A DNA stretch of 64,000 nt from Bernardetia sp963719525 (GCA_963719525.1 CAVRCG010000001.1:1116001-1180000), one strand, 5' to 3'; counted from the first letter of the stretch, positions 38,401 through 45,365 are shown. Notes: generated by a model from the sequence alone, not told the origin. Made by a program: numbers and translations.

Positions 38401-38962
38401 TATCAAAAGCACTAGTTAGTTCATATTGATTGACTTCATCTCCCCGATTTCCCACAATAAACATTTTTAAACCATCATTGGAAAAAGTAACGCCAGAAGC
38501 AATGACATCTTGTGCATTGACATAAAAAGGGTTGTTAGTGGCAGCCGTAAATGAAGCTGTGGTAATATTAAAAGCACTAGTTAGTTCATATTGATGGACA
38601 GCAGCATCTGTACCAGATCCGGATATAAACATTTTTAAACCATCATTGGAAAAAGCAATACCACGAGGAGTAGGTTCCTGTGCAGCGACAGAAAAAGGAT
38701 TGTTAGTGGCAGCCGTAAATGAAGCTGTGGTAATATTAAAAGCACTAGTTAGTTCATATTGATTGACTTCATCTCCATTACTTCCTACAATAAACATTTT
38801 TAAACCATCATTGGAAAAAGTAACGCCATAAGGACTGGTTTCTTGTGCAGCGACAGAAAAAGGGTTGTTAGTGGCAGCCGTAAATGAAGCTGTGTTAATA
38901 TCAAAAGCACTAGTTAGTTCATATTGATTGACCTCAACTCCATTACTTCCTACAATAAACAT
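32477..38962 (-). CDS. T9SS adhesin locus E, main part (5' end frameshifted)
   Basis: Reads 2,161 residues, but the first Met is internal: the same frame is open upstream to about 39075 (APAQFDITQATYSG) and joins a signal peptide in another frame that starts at 39173. Domains: about six repeats of 55-56 residues (GVTFSNDGLKMFIVGSNG, NQYELTSAF), beta-propeller-like; a right-handed beta-helix of the anchor-Q type (about 265-590; FATLQKAL, KIYIAAGTYKPS, GGGMYN, DMGAYEF); a Calx-beta domain (about 600-705; DDALIEGTETATLTI); a lamin-tail domain (about 715-830; EWIELYNYGTTPIDIQNW); an anchor-D domain; an Ig unit; the four-module SprB-like stalk; and an intact T9SS sorting domain (KGVYLIRFNQNG, SKSIIIE). 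A multi-domain adhesin. Confidence 0.88.
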   Translation of the reverse strand: MFIVGSNGVEVNQYELTSAFDINTASFTAATNNPFSVAAQETSPYGVTFSNDGLKMFIVGSNGDEVNQYELTSAFNITTASFTAATNNPFSVAAQEPTPRGIAFSNDGLKMFISGSGTDAAVHQYELTSAFNITTASFTAATNNPFYVNAQDVIASGVTFSNDGLKMFIVGNRGDEVNQYELTSAFDITTASFTAATNNPFYVLGQETSPRGIAFSNDGLKMFIVGSLSDEAHQYNIAPASVPQTDFYVKATGGNDTNTGADFSTAFATLQKALSVATAGNKIYIAAGTYKPSLGVDIDGNNGIEAREVTFQIPDGVEVYGGFAGTETGAITQAVLDARNFATNTTILSGDISGNDNVTGTFPNLVYGNYNENAFHVVYTTGVSSATKVDGLMIRGGNGNANASGNNFNSRGAGWLNTTSSNPTLRNINFSQNNAIDGGGMYNVNNSSPSVVNCSFSQNNATNYGGGMFNFGSYPSITNCTFSQNRANANGGGMYNIAFGGTLNILISNCIFWDNTAPNGNSWFNTVSATSTVSHTLIEEATLPTGSTNNGNNIFAQNPLFTNAATGDLRLQAGSPAINAGSNALVPAGITTDLAGNPRVFNTTVDMGAYEFQGGVATPEVNLSVSANTASEATSTAITVTATASSAVTGNQTVSLGIAGTGITVGDYTLGNSTITIPDGQTTGSVTFTVVDDALIEGTETATLTISNPSAGITLSTPVSQEIVITDNDNYTIAITEFINHPATNSVDEWIELYNYGTTPIDIQNWRLKDEDSNDDVITTLNYSIAAGEHLILARRKSDFEAQWLGGVANTKVIEVSGLQLSNTTDEIILEDNSNNVVWSLAYADDDEPGRATFYSESTYTINVWGSKSSVGINRNGNDSGSGSLGYESNGNTTDVFARTSTTGDIGSPLNIMLTSPEINLVGNGVNIASGSTATIAGNNTDLGQTLNTPISKPFVIQNTGASVLNVSSITSSNAAFTVSNAPSSVAASGQATFTIVFTPTTSEVQISTITINSNDADEAAYTFNVSGKSNCPTTPDVSVSTPSILPNQVGSIRVESQLGVNYQLQNASTTANVGNLMNGTGGIIYLQTTPLSTTTTFRVIALRTTLCGNQTSNTVTVTVSPPNGYGYGQTQINDCASTTHVADIDVSLSGSSYSWSNGTSNQNLTDVANGVYTLTVDGTTTLPVIVGMPVVWENPVRGIITNEGRLKANGTYNWDSNEAAATSKSKLESNENGGFTFLVEDMATIANSSIGFATPNTDASYLSIDNSFYIESDGKLSIYLNDIPFFFEVPNVTVSVGDRLTITREGTSINYYYNSSLVYTDTEPKNATDELVVDIALVAGTSPQVWFSTCTTNSFEVNYVQSSDDACNTSSTGEGAITLLPQLGGVAPYTYSWLNGIPSVGNPTGLITGLTSVTVTDNIGFTKSLPVIVGSPVNWTDLQNVSSSQGKLFTIGFVSNYSNSGAISQSGMGAATNGGITYTYKDDNGSNYIIGLSSQNTNPDWTTILYSTYIKNGRMQIYESGVTVKNVEGIADQDRISIIRMGNEVVFYQNSKEVHRMACITGDLFADATVETGQTPIIYASWCSTTATDLELAYTQTSTDNCTTSTGEGAIDLRATGGSAAYVFTWNDTNTSNPRTALKAGLYTVTLRSGAATLTAPVIVGSLVNWGNLTANATQTTGSITATTATDFDTPEGGLSVDILPSNTDGGVSFIVPSGSDLSNFQIGLSSITSTGADWQSMGYSVWINSVNSVIVYESGVDRGAVGSVAAGDRISIIRKGSNIEYYINSKLVREFTTGTITQELAADVSVVEGTSPVVYASWCAPKSEDLGLTYTQTAIDDCATFGTNEGAVTLQGTGGAAYTYTWNDANTDNPRTGLARGLYNVTLASGAASKVFPVVVGGFVNWGNLSASATQSNGTITSSVTTDFEANPQGGLSTNRLAASTDGGITYIVPASGLSNYQIGLSSTTATTPAWRNMEYSIWINGTNNITIYESGTVVGTFQTVATGDRISIVRKAGNVEYYVNDKQIRITTTGTVTQELAADIVVVDGTSPALYASFCNPGARIANKTKITKTENETVLEEDRFAIYPNPSTGIFNVRFASLLTENTEVTVFDGIGRAIKTQTFEKGNQKFSIDLNNQPKGVYLIRFNQNGATYSKSIIIE
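32508..36097 (-). repeat. 3.6-kb near-identical stalk repeat, copy 2 (locus E)
   Basis: Partner of 25111-28700. It covers the anchor-D end, the Ig unit, all four stalk modules and most of the sorting domain. Locus E keeps the intact reading frame at the C-terminus where locus D has one extra base. Confidence 0.9.
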
Positions 38963-39045
38963 TTTTAAACCATCATTGGAAAAAGTAACGCCATAAGGAA
39001 TGCTTTCTTGTGCATTGACAGAAAAGGAATTGCCAGAGTAGGTAG
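38230..39045 (-). repeat. 165-168 bp tandem coding repeats in adhesin E
   Basis: The word AAACATTTTTAAACC starts at about 38294, 38459, 38627, 38792 and 38957 (spacings 165, 168, 165, 165 bp), and a degenerate sixth unit lies upstream. Each encodes a 55- or 56-residue blade-like unit with the motif FSNDGLKMFI. Confidence 0.85.
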
Positions 39046-39075
39046 CTTGTGTAATATCAAATTGAGCAGGAGCTA

Positions 39076-39173
39076 GTCTGTGCTACTCCAAGGAAAAGAA
39101 GTAATAGCAAGATGCTTTTATGATATAAGCCTTGCCAGTAATGTATTTTTGAATTGTAAATTTTTTGTTTCAT
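39076..39173 (-). CDS. Adhesin E signal peptide, separated by a frameshift
   Basis: ATG at 39171-39173 begins MKQKIYNSK, the same first nine residues as adhesin C, within a shared stretch of about 38 identical bases. A hydrophobic signal sequence follows (SILLLLLFLGVAQT). The frame then breaks at 39071-39080: one extra base (or four) separates it from APAQFDITQ in the frame of the main part. Restoring the frame gives a normal signal peptide with cleavage near VAQ|T. The small fragment is therefore the true N-terminus of the 32477-39173 gene. Confidence 0.8.
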
Positions 39174-39276
39174 TTTTTTGAAATTAATGGTTAATTTAAA
39201 ATAGATTAAAGTTGCTGTCTATTTAGAAAGAAGAAGGTAAAAAAGCATTCTACCTTCAAAAAGACAATTCAAATTT

Positions 39277-39408
39277 AAAAAAAGTATTTTTGCTATGCTG
39301 ACTTTTGGCATACAAAACCTCTGTGGTGGTATAGAAGGTATTTATTTTGGAACGAATGGATTTCAACTATTCCTAAATACTGCTCAAATAGCACAATAAT
39401 GAAAAAAC
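39277..39408. repeat. 132-bp upstream repeat, copy 2 (before adhesin E)
   Basis: Second copy of the 32221-32352 repeat, starting about 104 bp upstream of the adhesin E start and reaching into the terminator region of the LytTR regulator gene. It carries the same conserved motif. Confidence 0.85.
39306..39354 (-). promoter_or_regulatory. Conserved upstream motif, adhesin E
   Basis: Nearly identical to 32250-32298, about 133-181 bp upstream of the ATG at 39173. Also related to the motif in front of the LytTR regulator gene. Confidence 0.55.
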
Positions 39409-39434
39409 TTTCCCTCAAAGAGGAAAGGTTTTAT
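39401..39434 (-). terminator. Intrinsic terminator of the LytTR regulator gene
   Basis: Minus-strand hairpin of AAAACCTTTCCTC with GAGGGAAAGTTTT (two mismatches) and a T-rich tail, about 32 bp behind the stop codon at 39466. Confidence 0.7.
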
Positions 39435-39465
39435 GGTGTCTGCTTTATAGTTTTGGTTTCCTTGA

Positions 39466-40200
39466 TTACAAAAGATTGATACGCTGGAGTAAGTTTTCTT
39501 TGTAGTTTTTGCTTACATCGATATTCTTATTCAAAACCTTTACGGTGTTGTCTTTTGTATTAATGCTTTCTATATAATTGGCATTGATGATATACGAACG
39601 GTGCACTTGTATAAAATCTGTAATGGGTAATTTGTTAGCAATTTCTTTTAAACTCATTCGGGTAGTAAAGGTATCTTTGAGCGTATGAAGTGTGATATTT
39701 TTACCTGACACTTCTACTACCATAATATCTTCTATTTTCATTTTTTGAAGGGTATCGCCTGCCTTAACAAAAAAGCTATCTCTTATCAGTAAAGCGTTTT
39801 GCCAAACCTCGCCATTTTCAGTAGGATTACTTTTTGCATAGCGAGCAAAGGCAAGTTCGATGGTGCGTTCTAAGACTTTCTCATCAAAAGGTTTTACCAA
39901 ATAAGCGTAAGGATAGGTTTGTTTGGCATCTTCAAAGTATTTTTTATCCCCATAAGAAGTAATAAAGATAACAGGAATTGGGTTTTCAGAGGTAGCAATT
40001 TTTTGAGCGACCTCTATTCCATTTTTTGAGCCTTTGATATTGATGTCAATGAGAGCTAAGTCTGGTTTTAGACTGAAAAAAAAGCGCAGCATTTCTTCCG
40101 AGTTGTCTGTCATTCCGACAAGGTCGTAGCCCAGTTTGTCGATAAAGATTTCTAAGTTGTTGGCAAAAAGAGGTTCGTCTTCCACAGCAATTATTTTCAT
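39466..40200 (-). CDS. LytTR-family response regulator
   Basis: A 244-residue regulator. The receiver domain (about 1-122) shows VEDEP, phosphoacceptor Asp in LALIDINIKG, FITSYGD and the Lys in YLVKPFDE. The LytTR domain (about 140-244) shows DIMVVEVSGKNITLHT, FTTRMSLKEIANKL, FIQVHRSYIINANYI and a VSKNYKENLL end. It is the output partner of the TPR kinase encoded about 200 bp upstream on the same strand. A motif conserved in front of two surface-protein genes also precedes this gene (40261-40309), which suggests autoregulation and a shared regulon. Confidence 0.93.
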   Translation of the reverse strand: MKIIAVEDEPLFANNLEIFIDKLGYDLVGMTDNSEEMLRFFFSLKPDLALIDINIKGSKNGIEVAQKIATSENPIPVIFITSYGDKKYFEDAKQTYPYAYLVKPFDEKVLERTIELAFARYAKSNPTENGEVWQNALLIRDSFFVKAGDTLQKMKIEDIMVVEVSGKNITLHTLKDTFTTRMSLKEIANKLPITDFIQVHRSYIINANYIESINTKDNTVKVLNKNIDVSKNYKENLLQRINLL

Positions 40201-40260
40201 AGTTTGAGTTATTTATTTTGATTGCAAGATAGAAAATACAAAAAAACGAAGTTAGGAAAA

Positions 40261-40309
40261 TGGAATACAAAGGTTGTGTGATGGTATGAAAGGCTTGTTT
40301 TGAGGAACG
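40261..40309 (-). promoter_or_regulatory. Conserved upstream motif, LytTR regulator gene
   Basis: Diverged version of the motif at 32250-32298 and 39306-39354, starting about 60 bp upstream of the ATG at 40200. In minus-strand sense the shared words are TCGTTCC, ATACCAYCACA and TTTGTATNCCA. The spacing between these words is conserved with no indels needed. Confidence 0.5.
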
Positions 40310-40396
40310 AGCGTTTCTTTTTTTACTTTATAGAACACGGATTTTATGGATTATACAGATGAATATAGCTACCAATAAGGTTTGAAAACAGTAAAA

Positions 40397-42781
40397 CTAC
40401 TTGTTGGTAGTAGTAGGAATTGTTAGTATAAAAGTAGTTCCCTCATTAAGTTTTGTCCTTATCTGAATATCTATTTCGTTTAGCTTTGCGAACTGATACG
40501 ACAAAACAAGTCCTAAACCTGTTCCTTTTTCGCCTCTTACGCCTCGTGTCGTATTTCCTACGTTTAGTTCGAAAAGTCTTTGCTGCATTTCTGGACTTAT
40601 ACCAACACCTGTATCGGCTATAAAGAGAGTTATGTTGTTTTCTTCATTTTCTTTATTTCTTTTAGTTTCTGTCCAAATACTTATTTTTCCGTTTTGAGGA
40701 GTGTATTTGATAGCATTTCCTATGATATTTCTCAAAATGGTTTGGAAGGAATCTTTATCTACATAAACAGAAAGTTCTTTTGAAGACTTATTTTCTAACT
40801 CAATCGCTTCTATGACTGCTTTCATTTGATAAATATTGATAGCTTCTTCTATGTTGTTATGAATATTTATGGTTTGTTTGTTGAGGCTTATTTGCTCAGT
40901 TTGTGTCAAAGCCCAATTTAGAAGGTTAGTCAGGAGTTCATTGAGATTTTCCACAGACTGGTCTATGTTCTGGGTCATCTGTAAGAGTCTTTCGGGTTTG
41001 TCTTTACGCAGAAAAAATTTGATTTGTTCGGTTATTCCTTGAAAGGCTGTTATCGGACTTTTGAGGTCATGAGCAATAATAGAAAAGAGATGATTTTTTG
41101 TAGCATTAGACTGTTCTAATAGTTCGTTTTGAAGATAAATTTCTTCATTTTTCTCTGCAAGAAGTAGATTTGCTTTTTGTTTGCTTTTCTGACCTCTGTA
41201 AGCAGTATAAGCTATCAGTAAAGCAGCTAAGATTCCTATTCCAAAAATGATAGATATATTTTTTTGAAAACCTATTTTCTCTTTATTTTCTGCTTCTGCT
41301 GCTCGTTTTTCGGCTTCTGCTTTTTGTGCCTTTATATTTAAGTTATCTGCTTCCAGTTGTGCTGTTTTGGCAGCACGATACAGGCTATCGGCTTCTTGTT
41401 TGTTTTTGGATTCTCTAGCTAGAGCCAATAGTTTGTCTGCTTCGGCTTGTTTTTCCAGAATAAGTAACGACTGACTTTGAGCTTGTTTTTCTAGTCGTTC
41501 TTTTTGCAGCGTATTTTGTTTTACAATATTGTCTTTTTCTAACCTTAAATTCTCTAATTCTTTTTGGTCTAATAAGAGAGCATTTACTTCAGATGCTTTT
41601 TCTATATTGAACAAGCTATCTTTGTAGGTTGTATGAAGCAGTTGGTATTCGTATGCTTTTTCGAAGTTTCTGTTTCCCTTATAGGCAATTGAAATTGTTT
41701 GCAAACAATCTATAATAACATTCTTCGCATCAATTGATTTTGCTATCTCCAATCCTTTTTGAGCGTGAATAATAGCACTATCATAATTCTGTTGTTCATT
41801 CTCACAGGCAGCTAGATTGACATAAATACTAGTAAGCGTATTTTTATCTATAATTTCCTCTTTTAATTCTAAGCACTCCTTCAAGTATTTTTTAGCTTTA
41901 TCATAGTCGTCTTTATTGTAATATACTATTCCAATATTCATTTGAGTTAGTATATATCCTCTTGTATTTCCAGCTTCTTTGTAGATTTGAGCAGATTTTT
42001 GTAAGTAAGAAATAGCTTTTTCGTCTTTATTCAAACTCAATAGTGCTGCTCCCATGTTGTTGTAGGATACAGACAGACCAGCCTTATCATTTACTTTTTC
42101 TTGAATGGCTATTGTTTTTTCATAATAAGGAACTGCTTTCTCATATTCTTTTTGGTACAAATGCGTGTTGCCGATATTGCTAAGGAATGCTGATAGTAGC
42201 ATAGGTTGGTCTTGATTTTCTACTAATGAAAACGAATTAGTAAAGCACTTTAAGGCTTCCGTATGATTTGCTCCCCTTTGGTAATGAATACCTAATAAGT
42301 TATATGCAATAGCTAATTTTAGAGAAACATCTGAATCAGTTACAGATTTCAGAGAGGCAATCGCTTTGTTGTGATTTTGTAGAGCTGCATCTGTTTCTCC
42401 TACTTGTTCTTTCAAATGTCCTTTCAGACCATAACTAGCAGCCAACTCTATTTTATTGTCTGTTTGCTCCAACAAAAGAATAGATTCTTCTACTACAGTC
42501 AAGGATTCTTCGTATTTTCCTTTATAAAAAAAGATCAATGCTTTATTTTTTAGTGCAATTCCTTTTCCTTCCTTATACGAAATAGAAGTAGCTAACAAAT
42601 CTACTTTTTCTGTAAGCAGGAGTGCGCTATCCAAATTTGTCTTTCTCAAATTATCTACGATTTGATTAAGGGAATCAATCTGTAAAATTATTGAGTTTTT
42701 GTTCTGATTAGTATAGTTTTGAGCAGCGCAACTAAATACAACACAGAAACTAATCATCAAAAAGAGTAGAAATTTTGTCAT
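40397..42781 (-). CDS. TPR-containing sensor histidine kinase
   Basis: A 794-residue membrane kinase. N-terminal signal sequence (1-20; FLLFLMISFCVVFSCAAQ), then about eight TPR units in the periplasmic part (about 30-400; examples YKGKYEESLTVVEESI, EYEKAVPYYEKTIAI, DYDKAKKYLKECLEL). A long coiled coil follows (about 400-510), with one transmembrane segment (about 515-535; IIFGIGILAALLIAYTAY). The kinase core has HisKA FSIIAHDLKSPI with the phosphoacceptor His, the N-box RNIIGNAIKYT, G1 DTGVGIS and G2 GTGLGL. Orthodox family length and architecture for Bacteroidota; it most likely phosphorylates the LytTR regulator encoded next. It is intact, unlike the kinase at 22604. Confidence 0.93.
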   Translation of the reverse strand: MTKFLLFLMISFCVVFSCAAQNYTNQNKNSIILQIDSLNQIVDNLRKTNLDSALLLTEKVDLLATSISYKEGKGIALKNKALIFFYKGKYEESLTVVEESILLLEQTDNKIELAASYGLKGHLKEQVGETDAALQNHNKAIASLKSVTDSDVSLKLAIAYNLLGIHYQRGANHTEALKCFTNSFSLVENQDQPMLLSAFLSNIGNTHLYQKEYEKAVPYYEKTIAIQEKVNDKAGLSVSYNNMGAALLSLNKDEKAISYLQKSAQIYKEAGNTRGYILTQMNIGIVYYNKDDYDKAKKYLKECLELKEEIIDKNTLTSIYVNLAACENEQQNYDSAIIHAQKGLEIAKSIDAKNVIIDCLQTISIAYKGNRNFEKAYEYQLLHTTYKDSLFNIEKASEVNALLLDQKELENLRLEKDNIVKQNTLQKERLEKQAQSQSLLILEKQAEADKLLALARESKNKQEADSLYRAAKTAQLEADNLNIKAQKAEAEKRAAEAENKEKIGFQKNISIIFGIGILAALLIAYTAYRGQKSKQKANLLLAEKNEEIYLQNELLEQSNATKNHLFSIIAHDLKSPITAFQGITEQIKFFLRKDKPERLLQMTQNIDQSVENLNELLTNLLNWALTQTEQISLNKQTINIHNNIEEAINIYQMKAVIEAIELENKSSKELSVYVDKDSFQTILRNIIGNAIKYTPQNGKISIWTETKRNKENEENNITLFIADTGVGISPEMQQRLFELNVGNTTRGVRGEKGTGLGLVLSYQFAKLNEIDIQIRTKLNEGTTFILTIPTTTNK

Positions 42782-42804
42782 AAAATTATTTCTTTTAATT
42801 AAAT

Positions 42805-42938
42805 GTTACCACGGTTATTTACAGGTCTAGCAATCAGCAAGTTATCTAAAATTGAAACAGGCTTATTTTTCAATAACAACAAGTTTGCAAACCCTATTGC
42901 TATGGGAAAATGAACAGTACTAAATTAACCGTACTAAC
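42805..42938. repeat. Fold-back repeat family A, copy 2
   Basis: Bounded by GTTA..ACGGTTA and TAACCGTA..TAAC (imperfect terminal inverted repeats) and matching 2148-2276 in ends and core. The central hairpin has decayed. It lies just upstream of the kinase gene, in its 5' region. No coding capacity. Confidence 0.6.
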
Positions 42939-43006
42939 TTTTATTAGAGTAACTAAATATGAAAAGGGAATATCAGATGCTAAATATGTAGAAAAAAATG
43001 TAATAT

Positions 43007-43046
43007 AAAAAGCCTATAAAGTCAGAATTTAACTTTATAGGCTTTT
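43007..43046 (-). terminator. Intrinsic terminator of the zinc-ribbon gene
   Basis: Inverted repeat AAAAGCCTATAAAGT / ACTTTATAGGCTTTT (15 bp perfect) with a nine-base loop, 22 bp behind the stop codon at 43068. Confidence 0.85.
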
Positions 43047-43067
43047 CGTTAATTAAAATTCAAAAAT

Positions 43068-44411
43068 TCAAATCCAACTTAGAAAATCAACACTCATCAC
43101 AAACTGACTTACTACATCTACTTTTAGATAAATAGATTGAAACATATTCTGAAACGCTATTTGAAAAGAATGATTATAAGCATCAAAATTACTAGCTAGA
43201 TTTCCAAAATCGTTTCCATCAAACAAATCAGACCTTCTTTTTCCACTTGTAAAGAAGAAAAATAATCCAATTACGATAAGTGCAGCAATCACAGCCAACG
43301 CAATTTTGATAGCACTATACGGACGCTCACCCTGTACTTCGCCTGTACGAGCATTTACCAAAAAACGAAATACTTTATCTTGATAACGATACGCACTAAT
43401 CCAAAGTGGAAGCAAAATGTGTTTGAAAGTAATATCATTATAATCGATTTGAATGTCTTCGATGCGCTGCTCATCGCCACCAATATCTCTAGAAACCAAA
43501 TCTCTAATTTGGTCTTTCATTTTGCCTTTAGCTACTTCAAAACCACTTTTGAGGTCTATTTGATACGTTTCGGTTTGAAAGCCAGACAGATAACGCTCAT
43601 CATAACCTGCTAATTTTTCCAAATCCCAAGGCTCTAATTTATCTACGTAATTGCGTGGTAAAGAATGACTAGCCAACACCAAAGTATCATCAAAAAAATG
43701 GTCTATCCGTCCAGAGGCAGGCGACCAGCGAGTATGACGAACTTGCCGAGTTTGTGCATTTCCATCGCTATCTGTATAACGTTCTGTTGTATAATAATAA
43801 TCGCCTCGCATTCCGTGATAACGAGAATCTGTTTCACTATCAAAAGTCCAGTAAGGAATGTACATGCCTTTTAGCTTTTCGGTAAGAGCTGCTCGTTTTT
43901 TCAAATCATTTGGCGCAAACCAAAGACTAGAAACCCAATCTTTAAATAGTTTTCCTGCTTCTTTTTGGTCAATATGAAAGGGTAATAAAGATTTGGGTTG
44001 AAAAACTTCTACTGTTTCTGGCGATGAAGTAACCAAAGGCGTTCCACAAAAAGCACATTCATCCGAAACTATGTTTGGTTTTAATGTTGTCCTTGCGCCA
44101 CAGCTATCACATTGAACCGTTTGCAGGGTTTGCATATCTGTTTTTGAAGATACTTCTTGAAGAGCAGTATAAAAATCATTTTCTTCAATAATAGTTTCTA
44201 CTTCTGCAACAATTTCGTTTTCTGCACCACAGTAATTACATTTCAAAGCAGTAGTACCGGGAGCATAAACTAAGTTTGCACCACAATCATGACAGGTCAT
44301 GTTGCGACTCTTTGTTGTTATGTCTGGTGTTTCTCCATCAGGACGATGAGGAGAATCTTCTGGTAAGTTAGGAGGTACATTTTCTGGTAAATCTGGAGGT
44401 AAATTGGGCAT
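43068..44411 (-). CDS. Zinc-ribbon membrane protein
   Basis: A 447-residue protein with a proline-rich N-terminus (1-35), then two treble-clef/zinc-ribbon Cys pairs: CHDCGANL...CNYCGAEN (about 40-60) and CDSCGART...CAFCGTPL (about 100-122). A long conserved central region follows (LLPFHIDQKEA, GMYIPYWTFDSETDSRYHG, SPASGRIDHFFDDTLVLAS, LPLWISAYRYQDKVFRFLVN, ARTGEVQGERPYS). A single transmembrane helix lies near residues 370-390 (IALAVIAALIVIGLFFFF). Related proteins are widespread and sometimes mislabelled as PriA-like helicase; no helicase motif is visible here. The function is unknown, and a role as a membrane-associated metal-binding scaffold is only inferred. Monocistronic, with its own terminator. 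Confidence 0.8.
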   Translation of the reverse strand: MPNLPPDLPENVPPNLPEDSPHRPDGETPDITTKSRNMTCHDCGANLVYAPGTTALKCNYCGAENEIVAEVETIIEENDFYTALQEVSSKTDMQTLQTVQCDSCGARTTLKPNIVSDECAFCGTPLVTSSPETVEVFQPKSLLPFHIDQKEAGKLFKDWVSSLWFAPNDLKKRAALTEKLKGMYIPYWTFDSETDSRYHGMRGDYYYTTERYTDSDGNAQTRQVRHTRWSPASGRIDHFFDDTLVLASHSLPRNYVDKLEPWDLEKLAGYDERYLSGFQTETYQIDLKSGFEVAKGKMKDQIRDLVSRDIGGDEQRIEDIQIDYNDITFKHILLPLWISAYRYQDKVFRFLVNARTGEVQGERPYSAIKIALAVIAALIVIGLFFFFTSGKRRSDLFDGNDFGNLASNFDAYNHSFQIAFQNMFQSIYLKVDVVSQFVMSVDFLSWI

Positions 44412-44576
44412 AATTTGGTGTGTTTGTACAATAAATAGGTTTTTTTATCTATCTTTTCTTAAAAATAGATAAATACAATCAAAACTCAAATTTTTAACCT
44501 GTTGAAGAAATTAGAAAATTAGAAATTTTGATAAGTTCTAAATTACCAATTATTAATCAAAAATAACTTTGCTGTT

Positions 44577-45365
44577 TTAGTCTTCTTTATTCTCGTAAAA
44601 GAAATCATTTTCAAACTGTTTTTTTAATGTGAAAATAGTTTCACTTCTAGTTCCACCACAACCAAAACGATAACGTATTATATAATTTGATTTTTCTACT
44701 AATCTAATTACACTTTCAAGAATTTGATGTTTTTGTTCATCATACAATAAATAACCAAAGAGCTGATAATAAGGATTAAGGCTTGTCATAAGTTTTGTTA
44801 TTACTTGACTATTTACTCCTCTTTCTTTCATAGCTAGATATGTTTTTCCATGTTCGGTAGGTGTTCCTGCTGCTCCAACGGCTATTCCAAAACTACCCAT
44901 TATATCCATTATACTTTCTGGCAATGTAGAAGTATCAAAATCAGTTTGATACTTAGATTCAAAATAAATTTTACATTTTTCAAAGAGTAGAGTATTTATC
45001 AGAGTTGTATCTATCGTATTTATTCCGTTTCTCATCTTGTTATCAGAAATTACTTCCACAAAAATAATCGAATCCTTAAAAGCAATTGTGTTTACAAACT
45101 TATATCCTTCATACTCATACCTATTGTATTTTATCTCTATAAGAGAATCTTTAAATGTGGTTTCTCCTTTTTTTCCTAATTTTCTGGTAAGTATATTATA
45201 ATCTTCAAAAGTTTTTATATCTGCTTCTAAACTATAAAGAATTGTTTCTCTATCGTCATTTTCAATTTTTTGTAAATTAGATGGAATAGATTTACAAGAA
45301 GCAATTAGTAAAAAACAAATAATATAAAAAATAAAAAAATATAGATTTTTAGACCATTGATTCAT
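44577..45365 (-). CDS. Putative lipoprotein of unknown function
   Basis: A 262-residue protein beginning with a basic and hydrophobic segment that ends in a lipobox (FLLIASC, Cys near residue 24), so probably a lipid-anchored periplasmic or outer-membrane protein. The rest has mixed helices and strands, with a glycine-rich stretch (MGSFGIAVGAAGTPTEHG) near residue 160 and CGGTRSETIF near the end. I do not recognise the family. It is divergent from the carboxymuconolactone-decarboxylase family gene. Confidence 0.6.
   Translation of the reverse strand: MNQWSKNLYFFIFYIICFLLIASCKSIPSNLQKIENDDRETILYSLEADIKTFEDYNILTRKLGKKGETTFKDSLIEIKYNRYEYEGYKFVNTIAFKDSIIFVEVISDNKMRNGINTIDTTLINTLLFEKCKIYFESKYQTDFDTSTLPESIMDIMGSFGIAVGAAGTPTEHGKTYLAMKERGVNSQVITKLMTSLNPYYQLFGYLLYDEQKHQILESVIRLVEKSNYIIRYRFGCGGTRSETIFTLKKQFENDFFYENKED

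Noticed and set aside
43068..44411. Primosomal helicase-like annotation
   Set aside because: Only the Cys4 zinc ribbons recall PriA; no helicase motifs are present and a membrane helix is.
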